From: Marinifilum_A sediminis
GTDB lineage: Bacteria; Bacteroidota; Bacteroidia; Bacteroidales; Marinifilaceae
Length of the DNA stretch: 64,000 nucleotides
Assembly (NCBI GenBank): GCA_947496465.1
Contig: CANMCX010000001.1
Coordinates: forward strand, 558,001-622,000
Direction: 5' to 3'
Numbering within the stretch: position 1 is the first letter of the stretch; each line of letters opens with the position of its first letter. Below the pieces are notes generated by a model. It was not told the DNA's origin, made no database searches, and saw nothing but the letters and a program-made list of their open reading frames with translations. Positions 8,065 through 18,671 of the stretch are shown here, piece by piece. Both the position numbers and the translations under genes were made by a program.

Positions 8065-9126
8065 TTAAAAGAAGATATAACTCTTACTTTGTCTTTTAAT
8101 TCTCCTGGTTTTAGTTCGACTGAAATTTCGGTCTGCAGCTCTTCGTTCCCTTTGTCGGGTTTCGCGCTTCATTTTATTTGGGATATCAAAATTAATTCCC
8201 AAGGTTATCTCATGGGTACCGTTACTACTATCTGCAATCAAATTATCGGTATAATGATCGTAAGAATAACCAATGTAATACTGATTGTAATTTACTCCAA
8301 TCATCCCCACAATTTGATCATTAGTACGATACGAAGCAGCCATCCAAAAATGATTAATGTACAATTTCATCGTCACATCGTAATACATATCCGAATCCAT
8401 CGTTTTTCGAACGATAACCGATGGTTCCAGGTCAATCAAATCTCGTAAGTGAAAAGTATATCCAGCTGTAGCATAAAAATGACGTAACATTACACCATCA
8501 TTGCTTATATTATCACCAAGTCTAACCGAAGATTCAAACAAATGAACCGCTGATAGTCCTGCAAAGTAATTATCGTTGTACAAATACACCCCAAAATTAG
8601 CATCAGGCACATAAGAAACTTCGTCTGTTCCGGTATACAAAGGGTCATTTACAGGAATATCTCTTCCATCGAACTTGTATTGATAAAAAACACCACCTAA
8701 ACCAAAGGCTAACTTCGTTCCTGATTGCCCTAAGCGCGTTCTGGTTAATTGCAAATGGTAAGAGTAAGACAATTCCAATCCTGTTCTTGAAACAGCTCCG
8801 GATTTGTCGTTAAAAAAATAACCACCAACACCTACTCCTCTTTGCTTATTTCTTCGTGCAAGCGGATTACCAACTACATTACAAGTGGTACACTTATTTC
8901 CTAAATTTTTATTAAAACTTAATGCTTGAGTTTCTGGTGCTCCCTCAACTCCAGCCCATTGTTGTCTTAAGCTCAATCGCAAAGGTGAATACATTCTACT
9001 TCCTGCCATTGCTGGATTTAGAAGAAAACCATTCTCTACATATTGACTATACAAAGGCAATTGTTGGGCTTTTCCTTGAGAAAGTCCCCACAAGAGGATT
9101 CCTAAAACAATTAATGTTTTTCTCAT
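8065..9126 (-). CDS. PorP/SprF family type IX secretion-associated membrane protein
   Basis: The mature part starts QQLPLYSQYVENGFLLNPAMAGS, the diagnostic opening of the PorP/SprF family, and continues with alternating beta-strands typical of an outer-membrane barrel. Known: SprF is required for secretion or surface attachment of SprB in Flavobacterium johnsoniae, and PorP/SprF-like genes are usually found next to genes for type-B sorting-domain cargo. That arrangement is present here, with the giant adhesin directly upstream on the same strand. I choose ATG 9126 because it begins a standard signal peptide (MRKTLIVLGILLWGLSQGKAQ). The in-frame ATG at 9162 overlaps the adhesin stop as TAATG and would add 12 residues; it is a real alternative through translational coupling. 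The C-terminal tail is strongly basic (KRETRQRERRAADRN), which is unusual for a barrel end and may face the periplasm. Confidence 0.9.
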   Translation of the reverse strand: MRKTLIVLGILLWGLSQGKAQQLPLYSQYVENGFLLNPAMAGSRMYSPLRLSLRQQWAGVEGAPETQALSFNKNLGNKCTTCNVVGNPLARRNKQRGVGVGGYFFNDKSGAVSRTGLELSYSYHLQLTRTRLGQSGTKLAFGLGGVFYQYKFDGRDIPVNDPLYTGTDEVSYVPDANFGVYLYNDNYFAGLSAVHLFESSVRLGDNISNDGVMLRHFYATAGYTFHLRDLIDLEPSVIVRKTMDSDMYYDVTMKLYINHFWMAASYRTNDQIVGMIGVNYNQYYIGYSYDHYTDNLIADSSNGTHEITLGINFDIPNKMKRETRQRERRAADRNFSRTKTRRIKRQSKSYIFF

Positions 9127-9161
9127 TAGAATATTTGGCTCAGGTTTAAAAGTTCGTTTCA

Positions 9162-12100
9162 TTATCTTAAAATAGTCACAGTACCCATTATTGGTTTCTC
9201 ATCATCCAACTCAACGGCGTAATAATACGATCCTATTGGTAATTTTTTAGTTCCATCGGCACCTTTCCAAGGCTCACCCCTGTAATCATTACCGGTACCA
9301 CTAAACTTGTAAACTGCTTTACCCCACCTATCGTAAATAACTATTTTAAGATCTTGTATAAATTCAATTCGTTCGATATCCCAGTAATCATTATATCCAT
9401 CGGCATTTGGTGTAAATGCTTTCGGAATTCTTACTCTTCGTTCGAACAGATATTCAAGTACTATGGTTGAATCAATCTGACAATTGTTCTGATCCGTTAT
9501 TGTCAATTGATAAGTACCTCTTTCTAAATCATTAATGTCCGCTCCAGTATAGGAGTTTAAATCCTGATCTACCCAATCCAACATGTAATTAGGTACACCT
9601 CCAGTTACATCTATATTTAATCCTCCATCCATCGACTCGAAAGTGGTTGGACGAATTACCTCTACCTCCATTGCTAATGGTTCAGGTTCAAATATCTCTA
9701 TACTCGAAACATCAGTACATCCCTGTGTATCTGTGACAGAAACCTCATAAGTCCCTAACTTTAAATCGGTAGCTTCCTGAGTATCCTGACTATCAGACCA
9801 AATAATAGTATAATCAGGAGTTCCGCCGCTTATGTCAACATAAGCTCTTCCTGTTCCATCGCCATGACACAATACATCAGTGTAATCATTAATTTCAGCT
9901 ATTAAAGTATCTGGTTCATTAAGCGTAATATTATCAGTAACACTACAGCCATTATCATCGGTTACCGTAAAATTATAGAGTCCATTTTCCAGTTCCTCAA
10001 TATTCTGAGTTATACTACCATAATTATCCCATTCGACGAGATAAGGCGCTGTACCATTTTCTATTTTCAAATGAATCCAACCATTTTCGTAACCATAACA
10101 GGTTGGCTCTTTAAAATCTTCAACGGACACAACTAAAGCTGGAGGCTCAATAACCTCAATATCTTTAGGTTCTGAAATACATCCATTATTATCAGTAACT
10201 ACAACTGTATAAATACCTGGTGCTAAATTCTTTTGATCTTCATCATTAGGCAAAACACCAGTCCCCGTCCAAACACATGAATAGCCAGGTGTACCACCTT
10301 GTGGTTGAATATTAATATACCCATCATTCATTCCCGGGCAAGAGATATTAACCAAATTGTATTCTATTTTCAGTATATCAGGTTCTACAATATGGACGAT
10401 AAGTCGTTGTTCTTCATAACCAGGCTCGCCTCCTGAATCATATAGAGTTAACTCATACTGTCCAGCTTTTAAATTGCTAATATCCTGATCATTACTTCTA
10501 AAATAATTATCACCTTTCCAGGTAAATGTAAGATTTGCAGGATCACTAGCTCCTTCAACACCTATAGTAATCGATCCAGTATTTTCTCCGGGACAAACAA
10601 CATCTACTACCGATGTTGTATACAACAAGAGTTTGGTCGGTTCATGTACTTTCTTTGAATCCTCGATTCTACATCCATTGTCATCAATAACAGCAACTTC
10701 ATAAATTCCCATTTCCAATCCGGTAACAGTTAAAGTTCCAGAAGTATTGCCAATTTCTGAGAAAGAATAACCATTTGGTCCTGAGACCAATACTGTATAT
10801 GGAGCCGTTCCATTTCCAAAATTAGCAGTTACACTACCATCTCTTTCTCCTTCAATACTAATATCAAAAGCTTCCACTGATATACTAAGAGGATCAGGTT
10901 CTGTAATTATCTGATTACCTTCTACAAAGCATCCTCCAACAGTGGTCACTTTATAATCGTAAATACCCGGTTCTAAATCCAAAATTCGCTTGGCTGATGA
11001 TAAAAATCCATTATCACTAGTCCACTCAATAGTATAATCAACACCACCAGTTTCAATAGCCAATTCAATCATTCCATCAGCTGATTGATAACAAGTTACA
11101 TTATTAAAACTTGCAACATTTGCAACAATTGGATCAGCTGGTAACATTTCAAAATTAGCATTCGCAATATTTCCACCATCACTAACTGTCACACTATAAA
11201 CACCAGCTACTAATCCTGTTATATCTTTTGTGGAAGCAGAAAACCCTCCCGGTCCTGTCCATGAATAAGCATAAGTTCCTGTACCTCCGGCAACTACAAC
11301 CGTCAATTCTCCGTCTGATCCTCCAGTACAACCAGTAGACTTAACTTGCTCAACATAAGCAAATAACCCTTCCGGTTCTTCAATAATAATGGATTTTTCC
11401 ACTGTCGCACATCCTGATGCATCACTAGCAATAACCGTGTAAACTCCTGCAGGTAAATCTCCTTCCAAATAATAATGATCATCAAAATTATCCGGACTAT
11501 CTATTGAAATTCCAGGTCCACTAATTGTAAATGTATAAGGAATTGTTCCCTCTAAAATTTCAAGAGCCAAAATTCCAGTATTTGTACCGGCTGTTTTCAC
11601 ATGTTGTTCAACTACCAATCCTAATTGAAGAGTAAGACCGAGATCCAAATCAACAACATCCGATGAGGAACAATTTTTCTTATCCGTAATTTCTAAATGA
11701 TATTCACCAGAGATAAGGTTCTCAATATTTTGATCGTAAGATTTATAATCATTCGGACCTGTCCATGAAAAAGTATAACCTTCATTTCCTCCAAACGGAG
11801 TTATGTGAATAATTCCATCTTCAGTTTTTTCGCAAGATGGTAAAACTTTATCTGCAACTTGAAATCTTATTTCTGAAGGCTCTGTTATTTCGATATCCTG
11901 ATCATATATACACCCATGGGCATCAATGATACGTAATTCGTAATTCTCAGGGGCTAAACCTTTAAATATTCCAGTTGCATCTTCCACTCCATCAAGTAAA
12001 TACCTGTAGTTTGGAGTACCCTGTCCACCTACTACAAACAGCTCACCGGTTGCTTCACCATGACAAGTTGTCGGCTCGATAACTAACTCTTCTGCAATGA

Positions 12101-15100
12101 GTTCCTGAGGTTCAGATAAGTCATTTTCATCTTCCGCAATACAACCAGAATCATCTGTTACTGTTAATTTATATGTACCACCAGACAAACCAAAAATATT
12201 TAAATCTGTTGAAGAAAATCCATCAGGTCCAGACCATGAATAGGAATAGTCAGGAACACCGCCAGTTATCGTTGGTGAAAATTCTCCATTACTTTCCCCA
12301 TAACATCTTAAGTCCATTCCATTTAAAGAAAGCTCAATTTCAGGATTTGAATTTAGAGTAATATCAACTTCATCTGTTTTACAATTGTTTTCATCCTGAA
12401 CGAAAATTTTATAATCTCCAGAAAACAAATCTGTGAAATTTTCATCTGCTTGAATTTCTCCATCCAGATAATAAGATAAATTTCCTGTTCCTCCAGAGGC
12501 AGAAATTTTTATTTCTCCTTCCGGAACAGTAAAACAAGTTAAATCTTTGGTATCGATATCATCTATCAATAATTCATATGCATCGAAAATATTTACTATG
12601 GTATCGAACTCACAATTTTTACCATCAGCAACAGTTACGTAATATTTTCCAGGTGCCAAATTGATTGCAGTATTTTCCCACTCTGTTTTATTTGTAGTAT
12701 TAGTTGGTTCAACACCATCTTCATTTTTCCAGAAAAATTGATATTCCGGATATTGAACTGATTTAACTTTTGCAACAACATGACCATTATTTTCTCCGAA
12801 ACATTTTACATTGTTTGCGGTAATTTCCAATGAAACTGTTGAAACTTCTCCAAGTGAAACTTCAATTATAGATTCAATAATACATGGAGTAGCTTCATTG
12901 GTTAATCCATAAATTACTTCAACTTTATAAAATCCATTTTCAGTAACTTCAATCACTGCATTTGTTTCTCCATCCATCTCTTCATAAGGGTCGGCGGCTC
13001 CATCAATACTATAATACCATTGAAATGTTGTGGAATTATTAATTGGAAATCCTTTAACATGATCAAGAACAGCAACATTACTACACCACTCTTCTTTAGG
13101 CAAATCAAAACTATCTTCAAATGATGGTGGATTTTCTTCTCCACTTGGATCAACATATTCTTCAAATCCTGTACTGCGTGTATTATCGTATTTGTATTTT
13201 ACCAAGTGATTTAGTCCCGATCCCGAAGTTCCCTGAATATCAGTAAGTGATGCATTGTATATTTTTTCAAAAATACCAGATGGTTTATTAATAAATGCAG
13301 GAGATCCTGGTGTACTTGCTTTTAGAAAAACATAAGAACAACGCACACCTTCCATCTTTAAATCATATTCAATGGTAATCAATTTTCCTGATTCAATTGT
13401 GTTATTCTCATATCCTAAAGTAAACTCGAGATTTGAGAATGAATTTTTTCCAAATATTTTTCCTTGTTCTAAGAATCGAACAGAATTAAAATGTCCATGT
13501 TCTAAATCTGAAGAACTAGTAATATTAATAACACCATTATTAAAGAAATCAACAAAACCGAAACTTACATCACCATCTGTTCTACAATAAATTCCACCAC
13601 CATTGGTAAAAGTAATTTTAGAATCTGAACTTATAAATTCCAATCCTCCAGTGGTATTCATTATCATATTCCAGCCGGTAATTTCATCAGAACTTACCGT
13701 AACCAAAGAATTCGACATGTCAAATTTACGAACTGCATCAAAATCATCTAATGAAAGTGAACTAAATTTACTCACTGTAAAATTATGACCTTGAGTAGAA
13801 ACATATCCTGCCTCAATAAATAAATCACCTGATGTAATCAATCCTGATTTCCAAATCCACGATTGTCCGTTTCCTTGAAATCTAATATCTCCATCCATTG
13901 ATTTTTCTGCAAAATCGACAATCTTATCTCCTAAAATTCCATCACCGATAAACTCAAAAACACCTTGCATATCCAAAGTCATACTTTCCGCAAGATCCAT
14001 GAATCCACCAATTTGTAGTTTTGAATTTATTGAAAAATTCGCATCAGGATCGATATCATCTTCCCACGTCATATTGTGACAACGTGCGTCAGCAGTAATT
14101 TCCACTAACTTACTTCCCAGAAATGAGTTTTCAGTAAAAAATACGTCATCGTTAAGAGTTGGAATACAACCTTCTTCACTTCCATCTGCAGCCCTACTCC
14201 AGTTTTCATGATTGTGCCAACTATCATCAACTCCATTACCTGTCCAATATAAAGCTATTGGTGCAATTGTCTCATCAGTATTCCAGCCAACGACATTTCC
14301 AAGTTTGAACGAATTTGTTGCAGTATAACTTACTCCACTCGAAACATCAGCATGAATATCTTTTAATTCAAGAAAATTACCAACTACATTATTCTTAGAC
14401 ACAATAAATGTTTCGTTACCAACACCTTCTTTTGAAGAATGCAGATAAATTGGTGCAAAACAACTCCCTTCTACTAATAAATTATCGGTAGTAATCGTTC
14501 TTCCTTTCTCGAATTTAAACTCGAAACCTCTTGATAACTCAAGTGTTCCAAATCTATTGTTTTTACCATTTATATTACCATTCCCTTTGAACAACAAATG
14601 TGAAACATACACATCCAAACCAGAGAATCCAGATTCTAATTCACCATCGTTTTCAAATATCAATTCATTAAAACTAATACTATGAGCTCCGGTTCCTACT
14701 AAGACAAGCTCTGCATTATCAGCCAATTTCACAGTACTATTATCGGCTATCAGTTCAAATCCTTGATCATAAAATTCATCAGCTAAATTAATATAAACTG
14801 ATCTTCCCGATCCATCTTCACTACCGTTAATAATTACATTGGAATTTGCAATATCCAGTCCTCTTGAATTAATTCCCTCTGGTGTATCTGTAGATGTTAA
14901 ACTCTTACATTCTAGCAAGTTTCCATTCGCGACAAGCTTTCCATGGCGGATAAATAAATCTCCTTCGGTCTGAAAATCTGCTAACATATTCCAAACTCCA
15001 TCTTTTCCATCAAATTCAACATTATTAGGAAATACATAACCAAAAGTGTTAATATTCTGAGCTTCTGTAGCTCTAAAATAGAAATCTACCATTGGTGATA

Positions 15101-18100
15101 AGTCAATATCAACCTGAGAATTCAATATTAGTGATCCGTAAATATAAACACCAGAAATATCGGTAGCTCCCATCTCAAAATTAGGTCGAGCTGTTTCAGA
15201 TCCCGTCCAATCCATTGTACGACAACGAATGTCTCCTGCTCCTGTATATACAATTTGATCGAAATCAGTAAACGAATATTCGGTAAAATATACATTATCT
15301 TTTGCTGTTGGCACACATCCATCTGCTACTGTTGCCGTTGGAAATGTTGCCCAATGATCAGGATCATCCCAATTTCCAGTTCCACCAATCCAATACAAGT
15401 CATCACCGACTGGCTCATCTTCAAATTTCCACCCAGTGGTATTACCTAAATCCAGAGAAGATTTAGCTACAAAAACGTCAACAGGATCTGCATTAATATT
15501 TAGAAGATTCACAGAATTCACCTCAATATCAGCAACTCCAGTTTTTGCTTTAAATATTGCAGCATCCGAATCAGAACCAGTAATATCAATAGTACCTTCA
15601 CAAGCTCCGTTTGCAATTACATTACCTAATACATAGGTTTGTCCACTTTCAAAAACATAGGTTTTACCAACTGCCGTTCGAATACTTTCAGCAGTAAATC
15701 CGATTTTTGTAGTATTTGTTTTTCGGAAATAAGTATTTCCATTAAATACCATTTCATTAAAACTAACATCATTAGCAAACACATCTAAATAAGCATTTCC
15801 ATCACTTTCATCATAGGTAACATTGTAAAAATTCAATATCTCATCCCCCTGAGAAATAACAAATTCTCCAGCAACATTGAATTCAATTAATGAAGTTCCA
15901 GAATTTAATGTGAAAGCTTCAGCAGAAACCTCCATTCGTTCCAAACTAACAGTAGAAGATCCTAAATCTAAACTTCTTATATTATCAACACCAAAATTAG
16001 ATAGAAATTCTTTTGTCTCTATATTATTATTTGCTGTTACTAAATTTCCATTTTCAAGTACAATAGATCCAATGGTGATTAAATCAGCATCTAATGTCCA
16101 TGTGCCAGAATTCCAACTGCCATCTTCTTGTTCGTTACCTTCAAACTTTAAATCACTCGAAAGTTGAATTATTCCTGTTTTTATAATTTCAGACTCTTCT
16201 GATTTAAAACTAATCTCACCAGAGAAATTATTTTGACCATCTGTCATTCCTGTTAAGTCAAAACTACCAAAAACATTCAATGGCTGATCCCCGTTAAATG
16301 TCATTCCTGTAGCATCTTTCCAGGTCATATCATTACATTCTGCAATCTTACCCTTAATAGATATTTTTACAACAGAACTTCCTGTAACTTTTGCATCCTC
16401 AAAAAACACATTATCCTTACGTGTAGGAATACAACCGATATCCCAGTTTCCCGCCTCAAACCAATCATCATTTACATCACCAGTCCAGTAAACATCTCCT
16501 CCCATCAAATCATCTGGAAATACCCAGCCATCATAACCAGTAACTCCTATTGATTCTCTTGCTTCCAACACTCCGGCAAAACCACCAGTTACATTTACAT
16601 TCTCAACTCTAATTCTTACAATATCTGTTGAATTAACGTCGCATTGCAGGTAAGCAACACCACCATTACCTTTTAATGTAATGTTCTCGGAACAAGTACC
16701 ATGTGCACTAAAACCATCACCAACAAGTATTTTCTGAACACTTCCCTCTTCAAAAGTATATTCATTTCCTTTTGATAAAATCAGATTTGAATATTGATGG
16801 TTACCTACAATATTTGCGCTTCCATTAAATTTCAGCTCTTCAAATTCAGGATATGAAGTATCATCACCATTGGTTAAAAAGACTAAATTATCAAGTGGGT
16901 TAAAAACCACTTTTCCATAAATAACCCCATCAGGCAAATTATTGTAAAACTCTGCTCCGCTTTGTGTTAATGTAATTACCGATCCCGTTTGAACCAATAT
17001 AAAATTACTACCTTCAGCACTCCAAGCTTTTGTTACTCCTTCATTAATTTTAACATTTGTATTCGTAATGTCAAAAGTACGCGGCAACATGGAATTGGAA
17101 TTAAACTGATCAATAGAAATTACATTTCCATTGGCTTTAAAGGTTCCTGAGTTTATATTTAAAATATTGTCAATATTTAATTCGGTAAGTAAACTCCATT
17201 CTCCGGTTCCATCAACAACCATAGAACCTGCCATTGTAGCATTAATGGAAATTGTATTTCCTACAGCTGTACCTTTAAAACAAGTTTCGCCATCGTATGC
17301 CCAAGTAGAATTTGTAGCGGTTAATGATCCATAAATATCTAAAACACCAGATCCACCTAAAGTTGCATTATCATCTATATCCAATGACTTACATTCAGCA
17401 GGCACATCTATTTCTACGGTTGAACCAGCTGGTATAATTGCATTATTATTTCTGGAAGGAACACAATTATCGCTCCAGTTACTTGGAGTTCCCCAATTGT
17501 TATCAGTAGCACCTGTCCATGTATAATCAGCAAATGAAGGATCGCCAAAAATCCAGGCTGTATTACCACCTAAATCGTAAGAATTAGTTGCATTGAAATT
17601 AACCGCAGCTCCACTAGCTGATATATTCTTAACTTTCAGATAATTTAAATCTACATTTTCCGCTGAAATAAAACCTCCGGAATTTGCTCCATTAATAGTT
17701 ATATAAGCATAACACTCTCCTTTTGCTATAAATACATCTTGAACATTTTGTACTCCATCGCTATCAATCTCGTAGGTAAAACCCTGAGTGAATTCTAATT
17801 CCTGAAAATCATTTTGTCCTTGAAGACGACCATTCTGTCTAAAAGTCAACTCATTAAACGATGCCTGAAGAGCGGATGTTGAAACAATCCCGGAATTTCC
17901 TTCAAACACAACATCATTAAACTCAATACTTTTTGTACCTGATGTTTCAATTGAAGAATTATTTGAAAGAATGCTTATTTTAGAATCACCAGGAGTAATA
18001 TTTAAATTCTCAGTCTGTATTGATATAACCGAACTGCCACTTTTATTCAGGTTTATGTTTGATGAATTCAAAAACAATTCTCTTGATACCGAATTCTCAG

Positions 18101-18671
18101 ATATAAACCTTCCACAATTCACATCTGCCTCAATGCTTAAAGTTCCTTGATTAAAATAGATGTCATTATCTATGATATCTACTTCACTCGTAATTCTCCA
18201 GCCACCATTATTTTCAAAAACTAAATCACCATCAAATACGTTCCCGCCAAAATCAATTTCATTTCCAATTGTACTGGCTCTAAAATATAATGGACGATTC
18301 AAATTAAGAATCATATTATTATTAAAAGTTACTCCTCCGTAAATGACAAGATAATGAGCCTCGTTACTATCTGTAGTAAGCGTTGGCATATTTTTTACAT
18401 CGCCCCAATGCATATTTGCACATCTAGCAACATTAGTAATTGTTACTGTGGCCCCAGGGTCTGGAAATGAATATTGGTCGAAATATACATTGTCGTCTTT
18501 ATCTGGCAACAAAGCACCTGAATTAACCTTACCTCCAGGCTGATCACTCCAATGTTGAATATCATTGAAATTACCAGAGCCCCCGATCCAATAAAAATCG
18601 CGAGCCAATGTGCTAAAGCTAATAATATGTAATAATACTAATAAGAGTAAACTTGCTCCGTACCTTTTCAT
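9162..18671 (-). CDS. Giant SprB-like adhesin with T9SS type-B C-terminal sorting domain
   Basis: A 3169-residue secreted protein. A signal peptide (about 1-24) is followed by five large modules of about 365 residues (starting near residues 25, 383, 728, 1093 and 1473). Each opens with a YWxGG/TGxxNDxWxxxxNW motif and C-I/V-P-T-xxDNVxF and then has short beta-strand repeats suggesting a beta-helix. A region near 1830-1930 resembles an Ig-like domain. About 14 SprB repeats follow (about 1940-3070), with core CxGxxxGxxxxxxxGGxPxYxxxWxGP and a closing DxxGC. The last 85 residues are a gliding-motility/type-B sorting domain (PKAFTPNADGYNDYW, IYDRWGKAVYK, GSYYYAVELDD, GTVTILR). Known: such proteins cross the outer membrane through the T9SS, and SprB moves along the cell surface in gliding species. 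The downstream PorP/SprF gene is its probable dedicated partner. Whether this organism glides cannot be read from the window. Confidence 0.93.
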   Translation of the reverse strand: MKRYGASLLLLVLLHIISFSTLARDFYWIGGSGNFNDIQHWSDQPGGKVNSGALLPDKDDNVYFDQYSFPDPGATVTITNVARCANMHWGDVKNMPTLTTDSNEAHYLVIYGGVTFNNNMILNLNRPLYFRASTIGNEIDFGGNVFDGDLVFENNGGWRITSEVDIIDNDIYFNQGTLSIEADVNCGRFISENSVSRELFLNSSNINLNKSGSSVISIQTENLNITPGDSKISILSNNSSIETSGTKSIEFNDVVFEGNSGIVSTSALQASFNELTFRQNGRLQGQNDFQELEFTQGFTYEIDSDGVQNVQDVFIAKGECYAYITINGANSGGFISAENVDLNYLKVKNISASGAAVNFNATNSYDLGGNTAWIFGDPSFADYTWTGATDNNWGTPSNWSDNCVPSRNNNAIIPAGSTVEIDVPAECKSLDIDDNATLGGSGVLDIYGSLTATNSTWAYDGETCFKGTAVGNTISINATMAGSMVVDGTGEWSLLTELNIDNILNINSGTFKANGNVISIDQFNSNSMLPRTFDITNTNVKINEGVTKAWSAEGSNFILVQTGSVITLTQSGAEFYNNLPDGVIYGKVVFNPLDNLVFLTNGDDTSYPEFEELKFNGSANIVGNHQYSNLILSKGNEYTFEEGSVQKILVGDGFSAHGTCSENITLKGNGGVAYLQCDVNSTDIVRIRVENVNVTGGFAGVLEARESIGVTGYDGWVFPDDLMGGDVYWTGDVNDDWFEAGNWDIGCIPTRKDNVFFEDAKVTGSSVVKISIKGKIAECNDMTWKDATGMTFNGDQPLNVFGSFDLTGMTDGQNNFSGEISFKSEESEIIKTGIIQLSSDLKFEGNEQEDGSWNSGTWTLDADLITIGSIVLENGNLVTANNNIETKEFLSNFGVDNIRSLDLGSSTVSLERMEVSAEAFTLNSGTSLIEFNVAGEFVISQGDEILNFYNVTYDESDGNAYLDVFANDVSFNEMVFNGNTYFRKTNTTKIGFTAESIRTAVGKTYVFESGQTYVLGNVIANGACEGTIDITGSDSDAAIFKAKTGVADIEVNSVNLLNINADPVDVFVAKSSLDLGNTTGWKFEDEPVGDDLYWIGGTGNWDDPDHWATFPTATVADGCVPTAKDNVYFTEYSFTDFDQIVYTGAGDIRCRTMDWTGSETARPNFEMGATDISGVYIYGSLILNSQVDIDLSPMVDFYFRATEAQNINTFGYVFPNNVEFDGKDGVWNMLADFQTEGDLFIRHGKLVANGNLLECKSLTSTDTPEGINSRGLDIANSNVIINGSEDGSGRSVYINLADEFYDQGFELIADNSTVKLADNAELVLVGTGAHSISFNELIFENDGELESGFSGLDVYVSHLLFKGNGNINGKNNRFGTLELSRGFEFKFEKGRTITTDNLLVEGSCFAPIYLHSSKEGVGNETFIVSKNNVVGNFLELKDIHADVSSGVSYTATNSFKLGNVVGWNTDETIAPIALYWTGNGVDDSWHNHENWSRAADGSEEGCIPTLNDDVFFTENSFLGSKLVEITADARCHNMTWEDDIDPDANFSINSKLQIGGFMDLAESMTLDMQGVFEFIGDGILGDKIVDFAEKSMDGDIRFQGNGQSWIWKSGLITSGDLFIEAGYVSTQGHNFTVSKFSSLSLDDFDAVRKFDMSNSLVTVSSDEITGWNMIMNTTGGLEFISSDSKITFTNGGGIYCRTDGDVSFGFVDFFNNGVINITSSSDLEHGHFNSVRFLEQGKIFGKNSFSNLEFTLGYENNTIESGKLITIEYDLKMEGVRCSYVFLKASTPGSPAFINKPSGIFEKIYNASLTDIQGTSGSGLNHLVKYKYDNTRSTGFEEYVDPSGEENPPSFEDSFDLPKEEWCSNVAVLDHVKGFPINNSTTFQWYYSIDGAADPYEEMDGETNAVIEVTENGFYKVEVIYGLTNEATPCIIESIIEVSLGEVSTVSLEITANNVKCFGENNGHVVAKVKSVQYPEYQFFWKNEDGVEPTNTTNKTEWENTAINLAPGKYYVTVADGKNCEFDTIVNIFDAYELLIDDIDTKDLTCFTVPEGEIKISASGGTGNLSYYLDGEIQADENFTDLFSGDYKIFVQDENNCKTDEVDITLNSNPEIELSLNGMDLRCYGESNGEFSPTITGGVPDYSYSWSGPDGFSSTDLNIFGLSGGTYKLTVTDDSGCIAEDENDLSEPQELIAEELVIEPTTCHGEATGELFVVGGQGTPNYRYLLDGVEDATGIFKGLAPENYELRIIDAHGCIYDQDIEITEPSEIRFQVADKVLPSCEKTEDGIIHITPFGGNEGYTFSWTGPNDYKSYDQNIENLISGEYHLEITDKKNCSSSDVVDLDLGLTLQLGLVVEQHVKTAGTNTGILALEILEGTIPYTFTISGPGISIDSPDNFDDHYYLEGDLPAGVYTVIASDASGCATVEKSIIIEEPEGLFAYVEQVKSTGCTGGSDGELTVVVAGGTGTYAYSWTGPGGFSASTKDITGLVAGVYSVTVSDGGNIANANFEMLPADPIVANVASFNNVTCYQSADGMIELAIETGGVDYTIEWTSDNGFLSSAKRILDLEPGIYDYKVTTVGGCFVEGNQIITEPDPLSISVEAFDISIEGERDGSVTANFGNGTAPYTVLVSGPNGYSFSEIGNTSGTLTVTGLEMGIYEVAVIDDNGCRIEDSKKVHEPTKLLLYTTSVVDVVCPGENTGSITIGVEGASDPANLTFTWKGDNYFRSNDQDISNLKAGQYELTLYDSGGEPGYEEQRLIVHIVEPDILKIEYNLVNISCPGMNDGYINIQPQGGTPGYSCVWTGTGVLPNDEDQKNLAPGIYTVVVTDNNGCISEPKDIEVIEPPALVVSVEDFKEPTCYGYENGWIHLKIENGTAPYLVEWDNYGSITQNIEELENGLYNFTVTDDNGCSVTDNITLNEPDTLIAEINDYTDVLCHGDGTGRAYVDISGGTPDYTIIWSDSQDTQEATDLKLGTYEVSVTDTQGCTDVSSIEIFEPEPLAMEVEVIRPTTFESMDGGLNIDVTGGVPNYMLDWVDQDLNSYTGADINDLERGTYQLTITDQNNCQIDSTIVLEYLFERRVRIPKAFTPNADGYNDYWDIERIEFIQDLKIVIYDRWGKAVYKFSGTGNDYRGEPWKGADGTKKLPIGSYYYAVELDDEKPIMGTVTILR
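9480..12840 (-). repeat. Tandem SprB repeats (about 14 units, roughly 240 bp each) inside the adhesin gene
   Basis: Units recur about every 75-85 codons. Clear examples are RCYGESNGEFSPTITGGVPD, SCPGMNDGYINIQPQGGTPG and LCHGDGTGRAYVDISGGTPD. Most units have one cysteine near the start and one in the closing DxxGC. Three units (KTAGTNTG, SIEGERDG and TTFESMDG) lack the first cysteine. Units differ strongly at DNA level, so the array is old and not a recent expansion. Confidence 0.85.
13180..18600 (-). repeat. Five tandem ~1.1-kb modules in the N-terminal half of the adhesin gene
   Basis: Module openings are encoded near 18594, 17525, 16490, 15395 and 14255, for example YTWTGATDNNWGTPSNW, VYWTGDVNDDWFEAGNW and LYWTGNGVDDSWHNHENW. 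Each module ends with a segment like S-x-DLG-N-x-x-GW just before the next opening. The fourth and fifth boundaries are the clearest. Confidence 0.75.

Noticed and set aside
9480..18600. Repeats in the adhesin gene considered as a CRISPR array or recent satellite
   Set aside because: Repeats are protein-level, in frame, ~240 bp or ~1.1 kb long and diverged in DNA sequence, with no uniform short direct repeats or spacers.
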